From CANIGN01 sp041391385 (GTDB taxonomy: Bacteria > Bdellovibrionota > UBA2428): 64,000 nucleotides of DNA. Below, in pieces: positions 35,320 to 44,112 of the stretch. Under the pieces are notes generated by a model. The model had not been told where the DNA came from and ran no database searches. It saw nothing but the letters and a program-made list of their open reading frames with translations. Position 1 is the first letter of the stretch, and each line of letters begins with the position of its first letter. The translations under genes were made by a program, and so were the position numbers. The DNA lies in the NCBI GenBank assembly GCA_041391385.1, contig JAWKOD010000006.1, positions 124,001 to 188,000 on the forward strand, read 5' to 3'.

Positions 35320-36063
35320 ATGTCAAACCTTGCATATAAATTGGATCAAAACCCAGACCTCAAGCCACAACCATACGTGCTTGTTGTAGAGGATGATCCC
35401 GATCTACAGTCCATTTTGTCTTTCCATCTTCAAAAGGATGGGTACAGAGTTCGTTGCTTATCTAAAGCTGAGGATCTCTTGCGTCTTTTTGAAACAAATC
35501 CGGATCAAATCCTCACGGTATCATTGTTGATATCAACTTAGCGGGTCACTTGAACGGGTATGAGTTAACTCAAATGTTGAGAGCTCAAAGAAAGACAGCA
35601 ACTATTCCGATTATGATGCTTACAGCTAAGACAGAGAATAACGATGTTATTCGGGGTCTTAACGAAGGAGCAGATGATTATCTTCAAAACCATTTGATAT
35701 GAACGTGTTCTTGGCCAGATTGAAGTCTGTTATCCGTCGTGCGGAAAGATTTCCCTATCCAGTCGCTGCTCAAAGAGAAAAAATTGCTCTTTGCGGTATT
35801 GAACTCGATCCCATCACTCACCAAGCTACAGTTGAAGAGGCCCCTGTGCATTTAACTGTAACTGAATTCGGTCTTTTGAGAAGTTTAATGTCTCGACCCA
35901 ATGAAGTTTGGTCACGCGATGATCTTTTAATGAGAGTTGCAGGACCTATAAAATGGTTACGGCAGAACAATCGACGTACACGTGAGCGCTACGCGAAAAA
36001 CTCGGTGACAAAGCCAAGCACATTATGACTGTGCGTGGAGTTGGTTACAAGTTTTCTCCGTAA
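35320..36063 (+). CDS. OmpR/PhoB-type response regulator (several frameshifts)
   Basis: A receiver domain starts YVLVVEDDPDLQSILSFHL, continues one frame over with GIIVDINLAGHLNGYELTQ (phospho-acceptor Asp) and IPIMMLTAKTENNDVIRGLNEGADDYL, and shifts again to PFDMNVFLARLKSVIRR. A winged-helix effector domain follows (VHLTVTEFGLLRSL, RPNEVWSRDDLL, GRTIDVHVSA, and the end HIMTVRGVGYKFSP). Breaks lie near 35507, 35686, 35950 and 35990; the first three are in A runs. Four in 750 bp is dense, so a decaying gene is possible, but all motifs are intact once frames are restored. It precedes a PAS-DHp protein. Confidence 0.8.
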
Positions 36064-36087
36064 GCAAAGCAAACTCGCAGGTTGTCG

Positions 36088-36651
36088 ATGACGCTCAATG
36101 AAGCCGAACTGAACAAGCTTCTGAAAGAAAGGGGAGAGAATCCAGCTCTTCCCTTTCTTTTATTTTCTGGCCGTGGAGATCTTGTCTCCGGAAATGCTCG
36201 TGGCCTAAAAATTTTGGAATAAATACAAAAAGAACTCCCTTGTAAAAGAGATGATGTTCTAACTCATTGGAACTTTTTTAATGAAGAGATGTCGGGCCCC
36301 ATTCTCAATCGCGTATTGATGGGCGTGGAAAAAGATAAAAAGCTTTTAGCTCAACTTGGAATTCAAACTTACCGCCTTTGGAGTTTGACGGGCATCGTCG
36401 AGGGGCACGTGTTGATGCAATGTGAGCTCGTTCGTAAGGGCGATTTAATACAAGACAAAGAGAGTCGTCAGCACCTTTTTAGAGTGCTTGCGCATGAAAT
36501 ACGGACATCTACTCAAATCCTTGGAAGTTATGTAGAAATGACGAAGTCCCATGATCCTCAGCTTGCGGCGCGCATGGAAGAGGGCGTTAAAAGATTAGAG
36601 CGTGCTGTTGCATTGCTGCATGAGCTCAAGTCTGAATTAGAGCTAGAATAG
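36088..36651 (+). CDS. PAS-DHp protein without kinase ATPase domain (in-frame TAA)
   Basis: From the ATG at 36088 the frame shows a PAS-like start (PFLLFSGRGDLVSGNARGL), an in-frame TAA at 36220-36222, and then, in the same frame, the rest of the PAS-like region and a DHp helix pair with the H-box RVLAHEIRTSTQILGSYV near the end. No HATPase domain follows; the protein stops 40 or so residues after the H-box. It could be a phosphotransfer or accessory partner of the response regulator 25 nt upstream. An ATG at 36289 could give a 120-residue DHp-only form. The TAA may be an error or real decay. Confidence 0.65.
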
Positions 36652-36672
36652 CCCCTGAGAAGGGGTTCTTTC

Positions 36673-37584
36673 GTGATATTACAAAACATAAAAATTTTTA
36701 GTGTTCTACTGTGTTCTTTTTTTGTTTCTGCAAATTTATTTTCTGCAGAACTGCCCATTGGCCAAGTGTATGGTGCGGGACTGACATACAAAAAACATAT
36801 CAAGGATGCTGGTGAGCGTTTTCAGAAGGATGGCCCTCCTATTTTTATCAAAGGACAACGAAGTTTGTTATTGGCAGAAAAGTTACAGAACGTAGCGACA
36901 CCTTCAGACGCAATTGTTTATTCGGAGCTTGAAGCCTTGGAGCCAGGTCTCCCTGCAAAAATACAAAAAGACTTTGATGAGTTTCCGTTGATGTTTGATT
37001 ACGAAGCTGAAGTGGGACTTTATTTTACTAGAGATGTAAAAGCTTCTGAGTTTAATACAGCTTCGCTAAAAAATGCGGTTGCCCTTTTTTCTGCCAATGA
37101 TTTAACGTTGCGATCTATTCAAGTCTTGGGCGATAAGCAAAGGAACGTGTACGATTATTGGTCTGTTGCAAAAAGCTTTGAGCATTTTCTCCCTGTGAGT
37201 ATGCCCAGGGCAGTGAGTGACTTTAGTCTTACTAAGTGGCCCAATTTATCTGTAAGACTTTGGGTGAACGGAGAGATTCGTCAGAATGAAACAATGGCCG
37301 ATATGGCCTATTCTCCTAAGCAAGTTCTGCAGGCACTTACAAGGTATACGGGGAGTGTGATACCTTCCGGGACTGTTTTTATTACAGGAACGCCAACTGG
37401 GACTGCATTTAAGGTTTCTTGGTTTAAGCGATTCATTGCTAATTTCTTGTTTTGGGCACGTATGTTCAAGTTTAAAATGGTTGCCAATAGTGCGGCTAAG
37501 GACCCTAACTATCTCAAAGTAGGTGATGAGGTGATCGTTGAAGTTCAAGGTGTTGGCCAAAATAGGATCAAGATTGTTAAATAG
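36673..37584 (+). CDS. Exported FAH-family hydrolase
   Basis: The fumarylacetoacetate hydrolase fold is shown by YGAGLTYKKHIKDAG, the metal ligands in FDYEAEVGLYFTRDV (E-x-E), SANDLTLRSIQ, FITGTPTGTAFKVS and the closing LKVGDEVIVEVQGVG. Unlike usual cytosolic members, it begins with a signal peptide (start GTG at 36673, cleavage near LFSA, residues 22-25). Members cleave or decarboxylate acylpyruvates and similar beta-diketo acids; the substrate here is not known. It is probably not the fumarylacetoacetase of tyrosine breakdown, as it is exported and far from hppD. Confidence 0.8.
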   Translation: MILQNIKIFSVLLCSFFVSANLFSAELPIGQVYGAGLTYKKHIKDAGERFQKDGPPIFIKGQRSLLLAEKLQNVATPSDAIVYSELEALEPGLPAKIQKDFDEFPLMFDYEAEVGLYFTRDVKASEFNTASLKNAVALFSANDLTLRSIQVLGDKQRNVYDYWSVAKSFEHFLPVSMPRAVSDFSLTKWPNLSVRLWVNGEIRQNETMADMAYSPKQVLQALTRYTGSVIPSGTVFITGTPTGTAFKVSWFKRFIANFLFWARMFKFKMVANSAAKDPNYLKVGDEVIVEVQGVGQNRIKIVK

Positions 37585-37631
37585 CTTAAGTATTTAAAAA
37601 ATCTACTTCTAGCGCTATTATGGCCTGATTC

Positions 37632-38858
37632 ATGAAGATGTTGAAAAGGCCGCAGTTGCCGAAGGACTTACCTCAAACGCCCTTTTATTTTTACGATGAA
37701 GCGATTTTAAAAGAGCTTTCAGAGGGCTTTAGAGCGTCTGTGGATTCTAGTGACGAGATCATTCTTCATTACGCTGTGAAGGCGAATAGCCACCCGGCTA
37801 TTTTAAAATTTTTGCATAAGTATGGCAGCGGATTGGATGTTGTATCGGGCGCTGAGTTGCGTCTCGCTCTAGAATGCGGCTATTACGGAGATAGAATTGT
37901 CTTTTCTGGAGTGGGTAAAACTCAGGAGGAAATGAAACTAGCTATTGAGAATGAGATCGGAATGCTCATTGTGGAGAGTTGCGAGGAATTTGAAGAGCTT
38001 TGTGAAGTGAGCAAGGCCTATCCCTCAAAAACTGTAAAAGTAGGTTTTCGATTTAACCCTAATTTGAGTGTGGAAACACATCCCTACATCGCAACTGGCT
38101 TATGGGAGCATAAGTTTGGAATGGCCGGTGAGGAAGTTCTTAGAATGATGGAGCTCTCTATCCCAGCGAATGTAAAGCTTCAGGGAATAAGTCTTCATTT
38201 GGGCTCTCAAATCTTTGATGACAAAATATTTTACGATGCTGTTAACGAAGTTGTTAAATTGGCAAAGATAATTCAGTCAAAATACAAAAAGTCATTTCCT
38301 GTCTTGAACGTCGGTGGTGGCTTGGGCGTGGATTATCAAGAACCTTACAAGAAGCCTGGCTTTGAAAACTATGGAAAATTTTTAAAATGGGCACTCGCAG
38401 AATGGAAACAGCTGAACCCAGATCTTAAGTGCCAAGTTTACTCGGAGTGTGGACGTGCTCTTGTGGCCCAGTCTGGATATTTGGTTACAAAAGTCATTCG
38501 AGTAAAAAGTAATCCTAAAAAGAATTTTGCCATCGTGGATGCAAGCATGACGGAGCTTATTCGTCCCGCACTTTATAGTGCTTATCATGCCGTTGAGAAG
38601 CTGGAGCCTTCGGGTTTAGATGAAAAAATTTATGATATTGTCGGCCCAGTATGTGAGTCGGGTGATTTCTTGGCTGAAAAAAGAAGCATTGAAGAACTCA
38701 AGCGCGGCGATTTACTTTGGGTTCTCTGTGCGGGGGCTTATGGTTATGTAATGTCGAGTCACTACAATTTAAGGCCTTTGCCCGCCGAATACTTTTTAGA
38801 ATCAAACGGAGTGCTTAGAGAGTTACATGGCCCTTTGCAGACCTGGAATATCAAGTAA
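37632..38858 (+). CDS. lysA: Diaminopimelate decarboxylase
   Basis: This PLP enzyme makes lysine from meso-diaminopimelate. The 408-residue protein shows HYAVKANSHPAIL with the PLP lysine at residue 50, the GSGLDVVSGAELRLAL segment, SLHLGSQIFD, NVGGGLGVDY, the phosphate/active-site pair GPVCESGDF, and the C-terminal YNLRPLPAEY. Length and order are standard for LysA. It stands alone, with no other lysine genes nearby. Confidence 0.95.
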   Translation: MKMLKRPQLPKDLPQTPFYFYDEAILKELSEGFRASVDSSDEIILHYAVKANSHPAILKFLHKYGSGLDVVSGAELRLALECGYYGDRIVFSGVGKTQEEMKLAIENEIGMLIVESCEEFEELCEVSKAYPSKTVKVGFRFNPNLSVETHPYIATGLWEHKFGMAGEEVLRMMELSIPANVKLQGISLHLGSQIFDDKIFYDAVNEVVKLAKIIQSKYKKSFPVLNVGGGLGVDYQEPYKKPGFENYGKFLKWALAEWKQLNPDLKCQVYSECGRALVAQSGYLVTKVIRVKSNPKKNFAIVDASMTELIRPALYSAYHAVEKLEPSGLDEKIYDIVGPVCESGDFLAEKRSIEELKRGDLLWVLCAGAYGYVMSSHYNLRPLPAEYFLESNGVLRELHGPLQTWNIK

Positions 38859-38925
38859 ATTTTCCTTCGCAACGGAGTGAGGTCCTACTTAAATTCAATA
38901 CGACTACAGTAAACGCAGATGTAAG

Positions 38926-40320
38926 TTAATTTTCTCCAGACAATCTAAAGAAAAGTTCAGCGACCTCTGGCTGACTCGCGGCCTGAGCTTGGTTTAAAAG
39001 ACCTAAATAATAAGCCTTCCTATCTTCGAGTGAAAGCCAGTCGCGAATGTAAGAAATTTCCACAGCGAAGCGTGAGGACATATAGGAAGCAACGTCAAGT
39101 ATAGGTCCGTCATGCCTTGATCTCTGAAGAATATTTGCAGAGTCTATTGGAAGACTCTCGTCACCTGAATTCTGGCGAAGTTCCCTAAGCGTATTGGCTA
39201 GGGCCTTTAGCTTAGGCCCAGTTGAAGGATCTTGAAAAAACGCATGCACATCGGCTTGTTCAAAGGCCCAGTTATTGGGACCTTTTGCAAGACGCTCAAG
39301 ATTATTCTTCGCGCTTGTTAATAATTTTTGAAAGAGATCGGGGCCTAATTCTTTTGGTCCAAGAGTGTAGTTTCTCGCGACGTTGAGAGCAAGTGAGGTA
39401 TCTCCATCTTTGCTTAATTCAGAAACTAGTTCAGCGACCTCTGTATTGCGGTGAATTCCGGGATTAAAAGCTCCTCCTTCGCTAAGTATGTCTAAAGCTT
39501 CGTCAGCTGGACTACCTTTTGAGCGCTGTTGTTTGTATAAAAAAAGGAGTCTACCTGAGGGTGATTCTCCGTTTAGTGTGAGTCCATGTTCTCTTGCCAT
39601 GAAACGAATCGCTCTTCTCATTTGTGCTTTCACGGGAGGAATCTGAGCAATTTTTAAATATGCAGGGAACTGAATCGTGGGAGAATCGAATAAATAATTA
39701 TGATACTCCTCAATAATTGTCATTGCACTTTTACTTCGTAAATATGCAATAGCTTCGTTGTCGCCAGCTTGAGCGAGGCTAAGAAGTTTTTTAAAGTCTC
39801 GTTGCATTCTTTTGTAAAGAACATCGCGAGCGCTTCCCGCTTGTGGTGGCGTCACCTGGAGAGGGTGTTGTCTTTCGGGAAAGCTTGCAAGTGAATCTAC
39901 TGTTCGAATTTCAGGAAATAATTCTCCTACGATGTGACGAACGCCGGAGGATGCATCTTTTCCTTCACGAAGGCCATAGGCTAAGGCAGCCCATGCATTT
40001 TCGTGAATAGCCTGAGTTACAAGTAAATCCGCAAAAACTGTGGCCGCGACTCCCTGTGTGTCAGGGAGAGGGGTTGAAAATACTTTATCAGCTTCGCTCA
40101 GTACCTTTGCGGGTTCGCCTGCTATCCTGCCAAGGATTTTTAAATGAAAATCTGTATGTGTTGTAAAATGTGAACTCGAGTCAGCAGGATCTTTGATCAA
40201 GGCTTTTAATTTTTTTGCTGTGTTCTGTTTAGAGTGGGTTAATTGCCACCAGCAATGTTGTGTAGCCTCAAGCTGATTCAATACAAAAAACAATGCAATG
40301 AAAGCGCAATTTCGAAACAC
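38926..40320 (-). CDS. Large exported helical protein, unknown
   Basis: The 464-residue product has an N-terminal signal-like segment (cleavage near LEA, residues 17-19). The rest is predicted mostly helical, with Leu/Ala-rich repeats of uneven length that could form an alpha solenoid. No catalytic motif or known domain recognised. Its base composition resembles that of its neighbours. It stands alone on the minus strand. Confidence 0.6.
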   Translation of the reverse strand: MFRNCAFIALFFVLNQLEATQHCWWQLTHSKQNTAKKLKALIKDPADSSSHFTTHTDFHLKILGRIAGEPAKVLSEADKVFSTPLPDTQGVAATVFADLLVTQAIHENAWAALAYGLREGKDASSGVRHIVGELFPEIRTVDSLASFPERQHPLQVTPPQAGSARDVLYKRMQRDFKKLLSLAQAGDNEAIAYLRSKSAMTIIEEYHNYLFDSPTIQFPAYLKIAQIPPVKAQMRRAIRFMAREHGLTLNGESPSGRLLFLYKQQRSKGSPADEALDILSEGGAFNPGIHRNTEVAELVSELSKDGDTSLALNVARNYTLGPKELGPDLFQKLLTSAKNNLERLAKGPNNWAFEQADVHAFFQDPSTGPKLKALANTLRELRQNSGDESLPIDSANILQRSRHDGPILDVASYMSSRFAVEISYIRDWLSLEDRKAYYLGLLNQAQAASQPEVAELFFRLSGEN

Positions 40321-40469
40321 TTCATTATCATAACGTAGAAAATCATAAGGCTCTGATATTTTCTTCTGTTCATGGGGACACAGGATTCTTGGGGTTTTGC
40401 TGTCAGTTAAATGGCACGTTAAAGTTGGATATAAAAAAACTTTAGAGGCATGATTTAAGAAGTGTAATT

Positions 40470-41174
40470 GTGAATATCTTCATTATCCCGGGCAATCCTC
40501 CAGCAAGTTATTATTATTTAAAGTGGATTGAAGAATTAAAGGAGAGCTCTTTGTTTTCGGGTTTTCATTTCCATATCTATCCTGAATTCAAAAATGAAAA
40601 AAACTCAGTTCGATATTTAGAGAAAATGATTTCCTTTTATGAAGGAAAGTTAGCCAATTTAGAAAATGTAGTATTACTGGGTCACTCAGTAGGCGGAAAA
40701 ATTGCTTATGAAATAATGAAGAAAAATCCATCGAATGTTAAAAAGTGCTATTTGCTCTTCCCTTTTTTATGTCGGCCTGGATTAAGGGGCCGAATGGTAT
40801 TAAGTCTTGTGCCGCAGCTAACTGACTTATTGGGCTTTGAGGTAATATTTAAAAGTAAAAATTATATTAAGTATATAGTTAAAGAAGTAGAGGTCTTAAC
40901 GAGGGAAGAGGTATCGGTTTGTCTAGGCATTGTTTCACATGAAAGAAATACAGTTGCTAAAACTTTAACTATAGAAAGAGTCGACCCAGTTTGCGGAGAA
41001 AAGATCAAAGTTTTTTATACCGATGGCGATACCTGGTGTGGTAAAAACTCAACCAAGCAATTTTCTAAATTTCTTAACTCTAAAAAGCTGAATTTGTCTC
41101 ATGAGTTTGTCGTGAAAAATAGTGAAAGAGCCCTTTTAACTCAAGAGTTAATAATGGATTTAGAGACTCTATAG
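40470..41174 (+). CDS. Alpha/beta hydrolase, LDAH-like
   Basis: The protein starts FIIPGNPPASYYYLKW, very close to the IPGNPG motif of the lipid-droplet-associated hydrolase family. It has the nucleophile elbow LLGHSVGGKIAYEIM. An acid and a late His are less clear (FYTDGDTWCG may hold the Asp), so activity is uncertain. Substrates of bacterial members are not established; an esterase role is inferred. The gene is visibly AT-richer than its neighbours, with many AAA, ATT and TTA codons, which may indicate transfer. It starts at a GTG. Confidence 0.7.
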   Translation: MNIFIIPGNPPASYYYLKWIEELKESSLFSGFHFHIYPEFKNEKNSVRYLEKMISFYEGKLANLENVVLLGHSVGGKIAYEIMKKNPSNVKKCYLLFPFLCRPGLRGRMVLSLVPQLTDLLGFEVIFKSKNYIKYIVKEVEVLTREEVSVCLGIVSHERNTVAKTLTIERVDPVCGEKIKVFYTDGDTWCGKNSTKQFSKFLNSKKLNLSHEFVVKNSERALLTQELIMDLETL

Positions 41175-41299
41175 GACTTTTATATTCATTCGCTCTAGAG
41201 TGATCCCTTGCTAAGCCCCTTGCTTCACGAGTGTTCAGCCCAATGGATTTTAAGACTAATTTAGCCCCGCAAGTCTTCTTTGAGTGCTATTTTACGAGC

Positions 41300-41632
41300 A
41301 TGAAAACTCGGGTGCATTTGTCTCTGTTGGTACTTTGTTCTTCTTTTTTTCTGTCTGATCTCTATGCTTTTCAAAATATGGATTGTGAGAATTCGGATTC
41401 TCCTTTTTTGATTGAGATTGGTTACGACACAGCTACTGTTTTAAACAAGAAGACTTTTGAGGTTGAGAAGGTTTTGGTTCAGGTCTCCTCTGCGCAAGCG
41501 TCCAGTGTGAGTTATGAGAGTGATGGTGGGGATTGGACTCTCGTGCTTTCTAAAAATAAACGACGTGCTATTTTGCAGGTAGGCGATTCGGATGAGCGAG
41601 TTCCTTTTGCCTGTCCAGATATGGGTGAGTAG
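41300..41632 (+). CDS. Small exported protein, unknown
   Basis: The ATG at 41300 starts a good signal peptide (cleavage near LYA, residues 20-22). An in-frame start at 41231 would put 23 residues before it and spoil the signal. The mature 88 or so residues contain two cysteines (one near each end) and beta-strand-like segments. No family recognised. Confidence 0.55.
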   Translation: MKTRVHLSLLVLCSSFFLSDLYAFQNMDCENSDSPFLIEIGYDTATVLNKKTFEVEKVLVQVSSAQASSVSYESDGGDWTLVLSKNKRRAILQVGDSDERVPFACPDMGE

Positions 41633-41844
41633 CTTCGTGGAGCATTTTGATAATAATTTTTAAAATATTACATTTATAGCTGGATTCTTGAGGGGACTGG
41701 CGATATGTATTGTTTTGCCCGAGCACATAGCTGCTCAGAACCCCATTAAAGGCCAATTCAGCTTAAAATCGATAATAATGTGAAGAATACATAAACATCA
41801 CGAATTTGTATTGATTTGATAATGCCTCATGCTACAAAGGGGGT

Positions 41845-42363
41845 ATGAGAATATCCTCCCTCGAAGAATATGGATTGAGATGTGCCCTTCAGTTGGCTCG
41901 TTACAAGCTTAAATCTGAGCTTGCATCAGCCTCTTTAATTGCAGAATTAGAAGGTCTTTCTGTTGAATATGTTTCAAAAATTATGCACCTCTTTAGAAGA
42001 GGTGGTCTGGTGCAATCTACACGCGGAATTCAAGGTGGCTTTGCTCTGGCAAAAATTCCTTCTGAAGTAAGTGTAAAAGAAGTGCTAGATGTTTTAGCAG
42101 TTTCTCAAAAAAGTCCAGAATCAGTAGAGGGGTTTTGTGCAGGCCACTCAGGTGTTCATGAGGTTTGTGTGCATCGATCTTCTTGTCAGATAAAACCCGT
42201 TTGGTCTTATGTCTTTGATGCATTTGACCGAGTCTTAAGCGGAATTACAGTGGCGGATTTAATTGAAGGCTCTCCTTCTTTAATGGCGAAATTAAGAGTC
42301 GAGCCAAAATCTGTACCCCAAGAGACTGTGAATGTTCAGGAGCAAAAAAATGAATCTATTTGA
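41845..42363 (+). CDS. Rrf2-family Fe-S regulator of the SUF operon
   Basis: The winged helix matches Rrf2/IscR: MRISSLEEYGLRCALQLA, GLSVEYVSKIMHLFRRGGLV, and STRGIQGGFALAK. Three cysteines, Cys98, Cys108 and Cys114 (GFCAGH, EVCVHRSSC), can hold an Fe-S cluster; the spacing is C-x9-C-x5-C rather than the C-x5-C-x5-C of IscR. It lies directly upstream of sufC and overlaps it by 14 nt, so it very likely senses Fe-S status and controls this operon. Confidence 0.9.
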   Translation: MRISSLEEYGLRCALQLARYKLKSELASASLIAELEGLSVEYVSKIMHLFRRGGLVQSTRGIQGGFALAKIPSEVSVKEVLDVLAVSQKSPESVEGFCAGHSGVHEVCVHRSSCQIKPVWSYVFDAFDRVLSGITVADLIEGSPSLMAKLRVEPKSVPQETVNVQEQKNESI

Positions 42364-43096
42364 AGTTAAAAATCTCTCCGTTAGTGTTGAAGACAAAGAG
42401 ATCATTAAAAACTTTTCTCTCGAAATTAAACCGGGCGAAGTTCATGCCATTATGGGCAAGAACGGATCGGGAAAAACAACTCTATCTATGGCGCTTATGG
42501 GGCATCCTTCCTATGAAGTAACTTCAGGTAAGGTGCTTTTAGCGGGGGAAGATATCACAGAGTTAGAAACAGAAGAAAAAGCTAAAAAGGGACTTTTCTT
42601 GGGGATGCAGTATCCCGTAGCAATTCCTGGGGTAAGCGTTGGAAATTTCTTAAGAGTTTCTTTGAAAAACATTTGGGGAGATAAATACTCGCCTTTAGAA
42701 ATTAGAAAAAAAATTAAAGAAGAAGCTGAAAAGATGAAGGTTCCTTCTGAGTTTTTATCTCGTTCTTTGAACGATGGTTTTAGTGGGGGCGAAAAGAAAA
42801 AGCTTGAAACGCTCCAGTTGGCTCTTTTGCAGCCTCGTTTTGCCATTATGGATGAAACCGATTCAGGCTTAGATATCGACGCACTTAAAAGCGTTGCTGA
42901 AAAAATGCAGTCCTTGCGAACACAAGAAAGAGCGTTTTTGATCATCACGCACTATCAGCGTCTTTTGAATTACTTAAAGCCAGACAAGGTACACGTCATG
43001 ATTGCAGGTAAAATTGTTAAAACTGGCGGGCCAGAGTTGGCTCTTGAACTAGAAGAAAAGGGTTATGAGGGCGTTGTGCCCGGGAGCCTTAAGTGA
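42350..43096 (+). CDS. sufC: Fe-S assembly ATPase SufC
   Basis: SufC is the ABC-type ATPase of the SufBCD scaffold. The protein begins MNLFEVKNLSVSVEDKEI; Walker A is IMGKNGSGKTTLSMAL, the signature SGGEKKKLETLQLAL, Walker B FAIMDETDSGLDIDAL, and the switch His lies in LIITHYQRLLNY. I chose the ATG at 42350 (GGAG about 10 nt upstream); an in-frame start at 42332 lies deeper in the regulator gene. 248 residues, standard for SufC. Confidence 0.96.
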   Translation: MNLFEVKNLSVSVEDKEIIKNFSLEIKPGEVHAIMGKNGSGKTTLSMALMGHPSYEVTSGKVLLAGEDITELETEEKAKKGLFLGMQYPVAIPGVSVGNFLRVSLKNIWGDKYSPLEIRKKIKEEAEKMKVPSEFLSRSLNDGFSGGEKKKLETLQLALLQPRFAIMDETDSGLDIDALKSVAEKMQSLRTQERAFLIITHYQRLLNYLKPDKVHVMIAGKIVKTGGPELALELEEKGYEGVVPGSLK

Positions 43097-44112
43097 ACGA
43101 AGTGAAAACTACGGCAGAACTACTGCCTTCTCGTAAAGATGAGAACTATCGCTATACTCAAATTGCGATTGATGTGACTGATTCAAAAGATTGGGATTCC
43201 GAGAAATTAGCTCATACTCTAAAGTCAGAAAGCACATTTACTCCGTGGAGCAATGATTATTACCTCAAAGCTCTTGAGGGAGTTGCGAATCTAAACATTA
43301 CAGCCCCTAAGAGTGAGGAGTGGATTTTTCTTCATTCACAGGGTGAAGCCTCTAAGATTAGAGGCTCTGCTGAACTGATTGTACCTAAGGGCAAGCATTA
43401 CAAAGTCTTTGAATTTTTAGAGCAGAGTGCTGAAAAAAGTCTCTTTATGCGAAATGTAAAAGTCGCAGAAGGGGCCAGTGTTGAGTATTTCTTTTTGCAA
43501 AAGCAAAATCTTTCGAACACCTTTGTGGCGAGGCATTTTTTCGATCTTGCAGAGGGCGCAAAAGCTACTTTTCGTTTTTATCACGCAGGAGCTAAGAAGG
43601 GTCAGCACCGGATAGCAAGTCGTGTTGAAAAGAACGCAAGCTTTACGCTTGAGGGAGCGAATCGTTTAAGAAATGCACAGCACGTTGATATTTGGGCTGA
43701 GTCCGAACACGTGGGCGCAACTTCATTGAGCAATACGACTGTTTGGAATGTCCTTACAGATGAGTCAGTGGCAGTTTTCAACGGCATGATTCGAATTCTA
43801 AAGGACTGTCCTCAGACGCTCGCTTATCAGTCGAATAAAACCCTAATGCTCAGTGAAAAAGCACGTATCTATACGCTTCCTAAATTAGAGATTTCTACAG
43901 ACGATGTGAAGTGCTCGCATGGAGCAAGTGTGTCGTCACTTGATGAAAGTCAGCTCTTTTATTTGCAGAGCCGTGGAATTGATAAGGAAAGTGGAGAGAA
44001 GATGTTGGTTGAGGCTTTTACCCAACCTGTTTTGCAGCATTTGCCGAAGCATTTAATTTCTGAAGCTCTACAAAAAGAGCTTCATGTGTTGGAGGAGCAG
44101 AATGCCTTTTGA
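43093..44112 (+). CDS. sufD: Fe-S scaffold subunit SufD
   Basis: SufD pairs with SufB and SufC to form the SUF scaffold. The 339-residue protein carries the SufBD beta-helix core with LEGANRLRNAQHVDIWAESE, YQSNKTLMLSEKARIYTLP, and the conserved C-terminal CSHGASVSSLDESQLFYLQS, then SRGID. Start is GTG, overlapping the sufC stop by 4 nt (43093-43096). It overlaps the next gene by 11 nt. Confidence 0.93.
   Translation: MNEVKTTAELLPSRKDENYRYTQIAIDVTDSKDWDSEKLAHTLKSESTFTPWSNDYYLKALEGVANLNITAPKSEEWIFLHSQGEASKIRGSAELIVPKGKHYKVFEFLEQSAEKSLFMRNVKVAEGASVEYFFLQKQNLSNTFVARHFFDLAEGAKATFRFYHAGAKKGQHRIASRVEKNASFTLEGANRLRNAQHVDIWAESEHVGATSLSNTTVWNVLTDESVAVFNGMIRILKDCPQTLAYQSNKTLMLSEKARIYTLPKLEISTDDVKCSHGASVSSLDESQLFYLQSRGIDKESGEKMLVEAFTQPVLQHLPKHLISEALQKELHVLEEQNAF

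Noticed and set aside
36673..37584. Fumarylacetoacetase completing tyrosine breakdown with hppD
   Set aside because: It has a signal peptide, lies far from hppD, and only the general family motifs are present.
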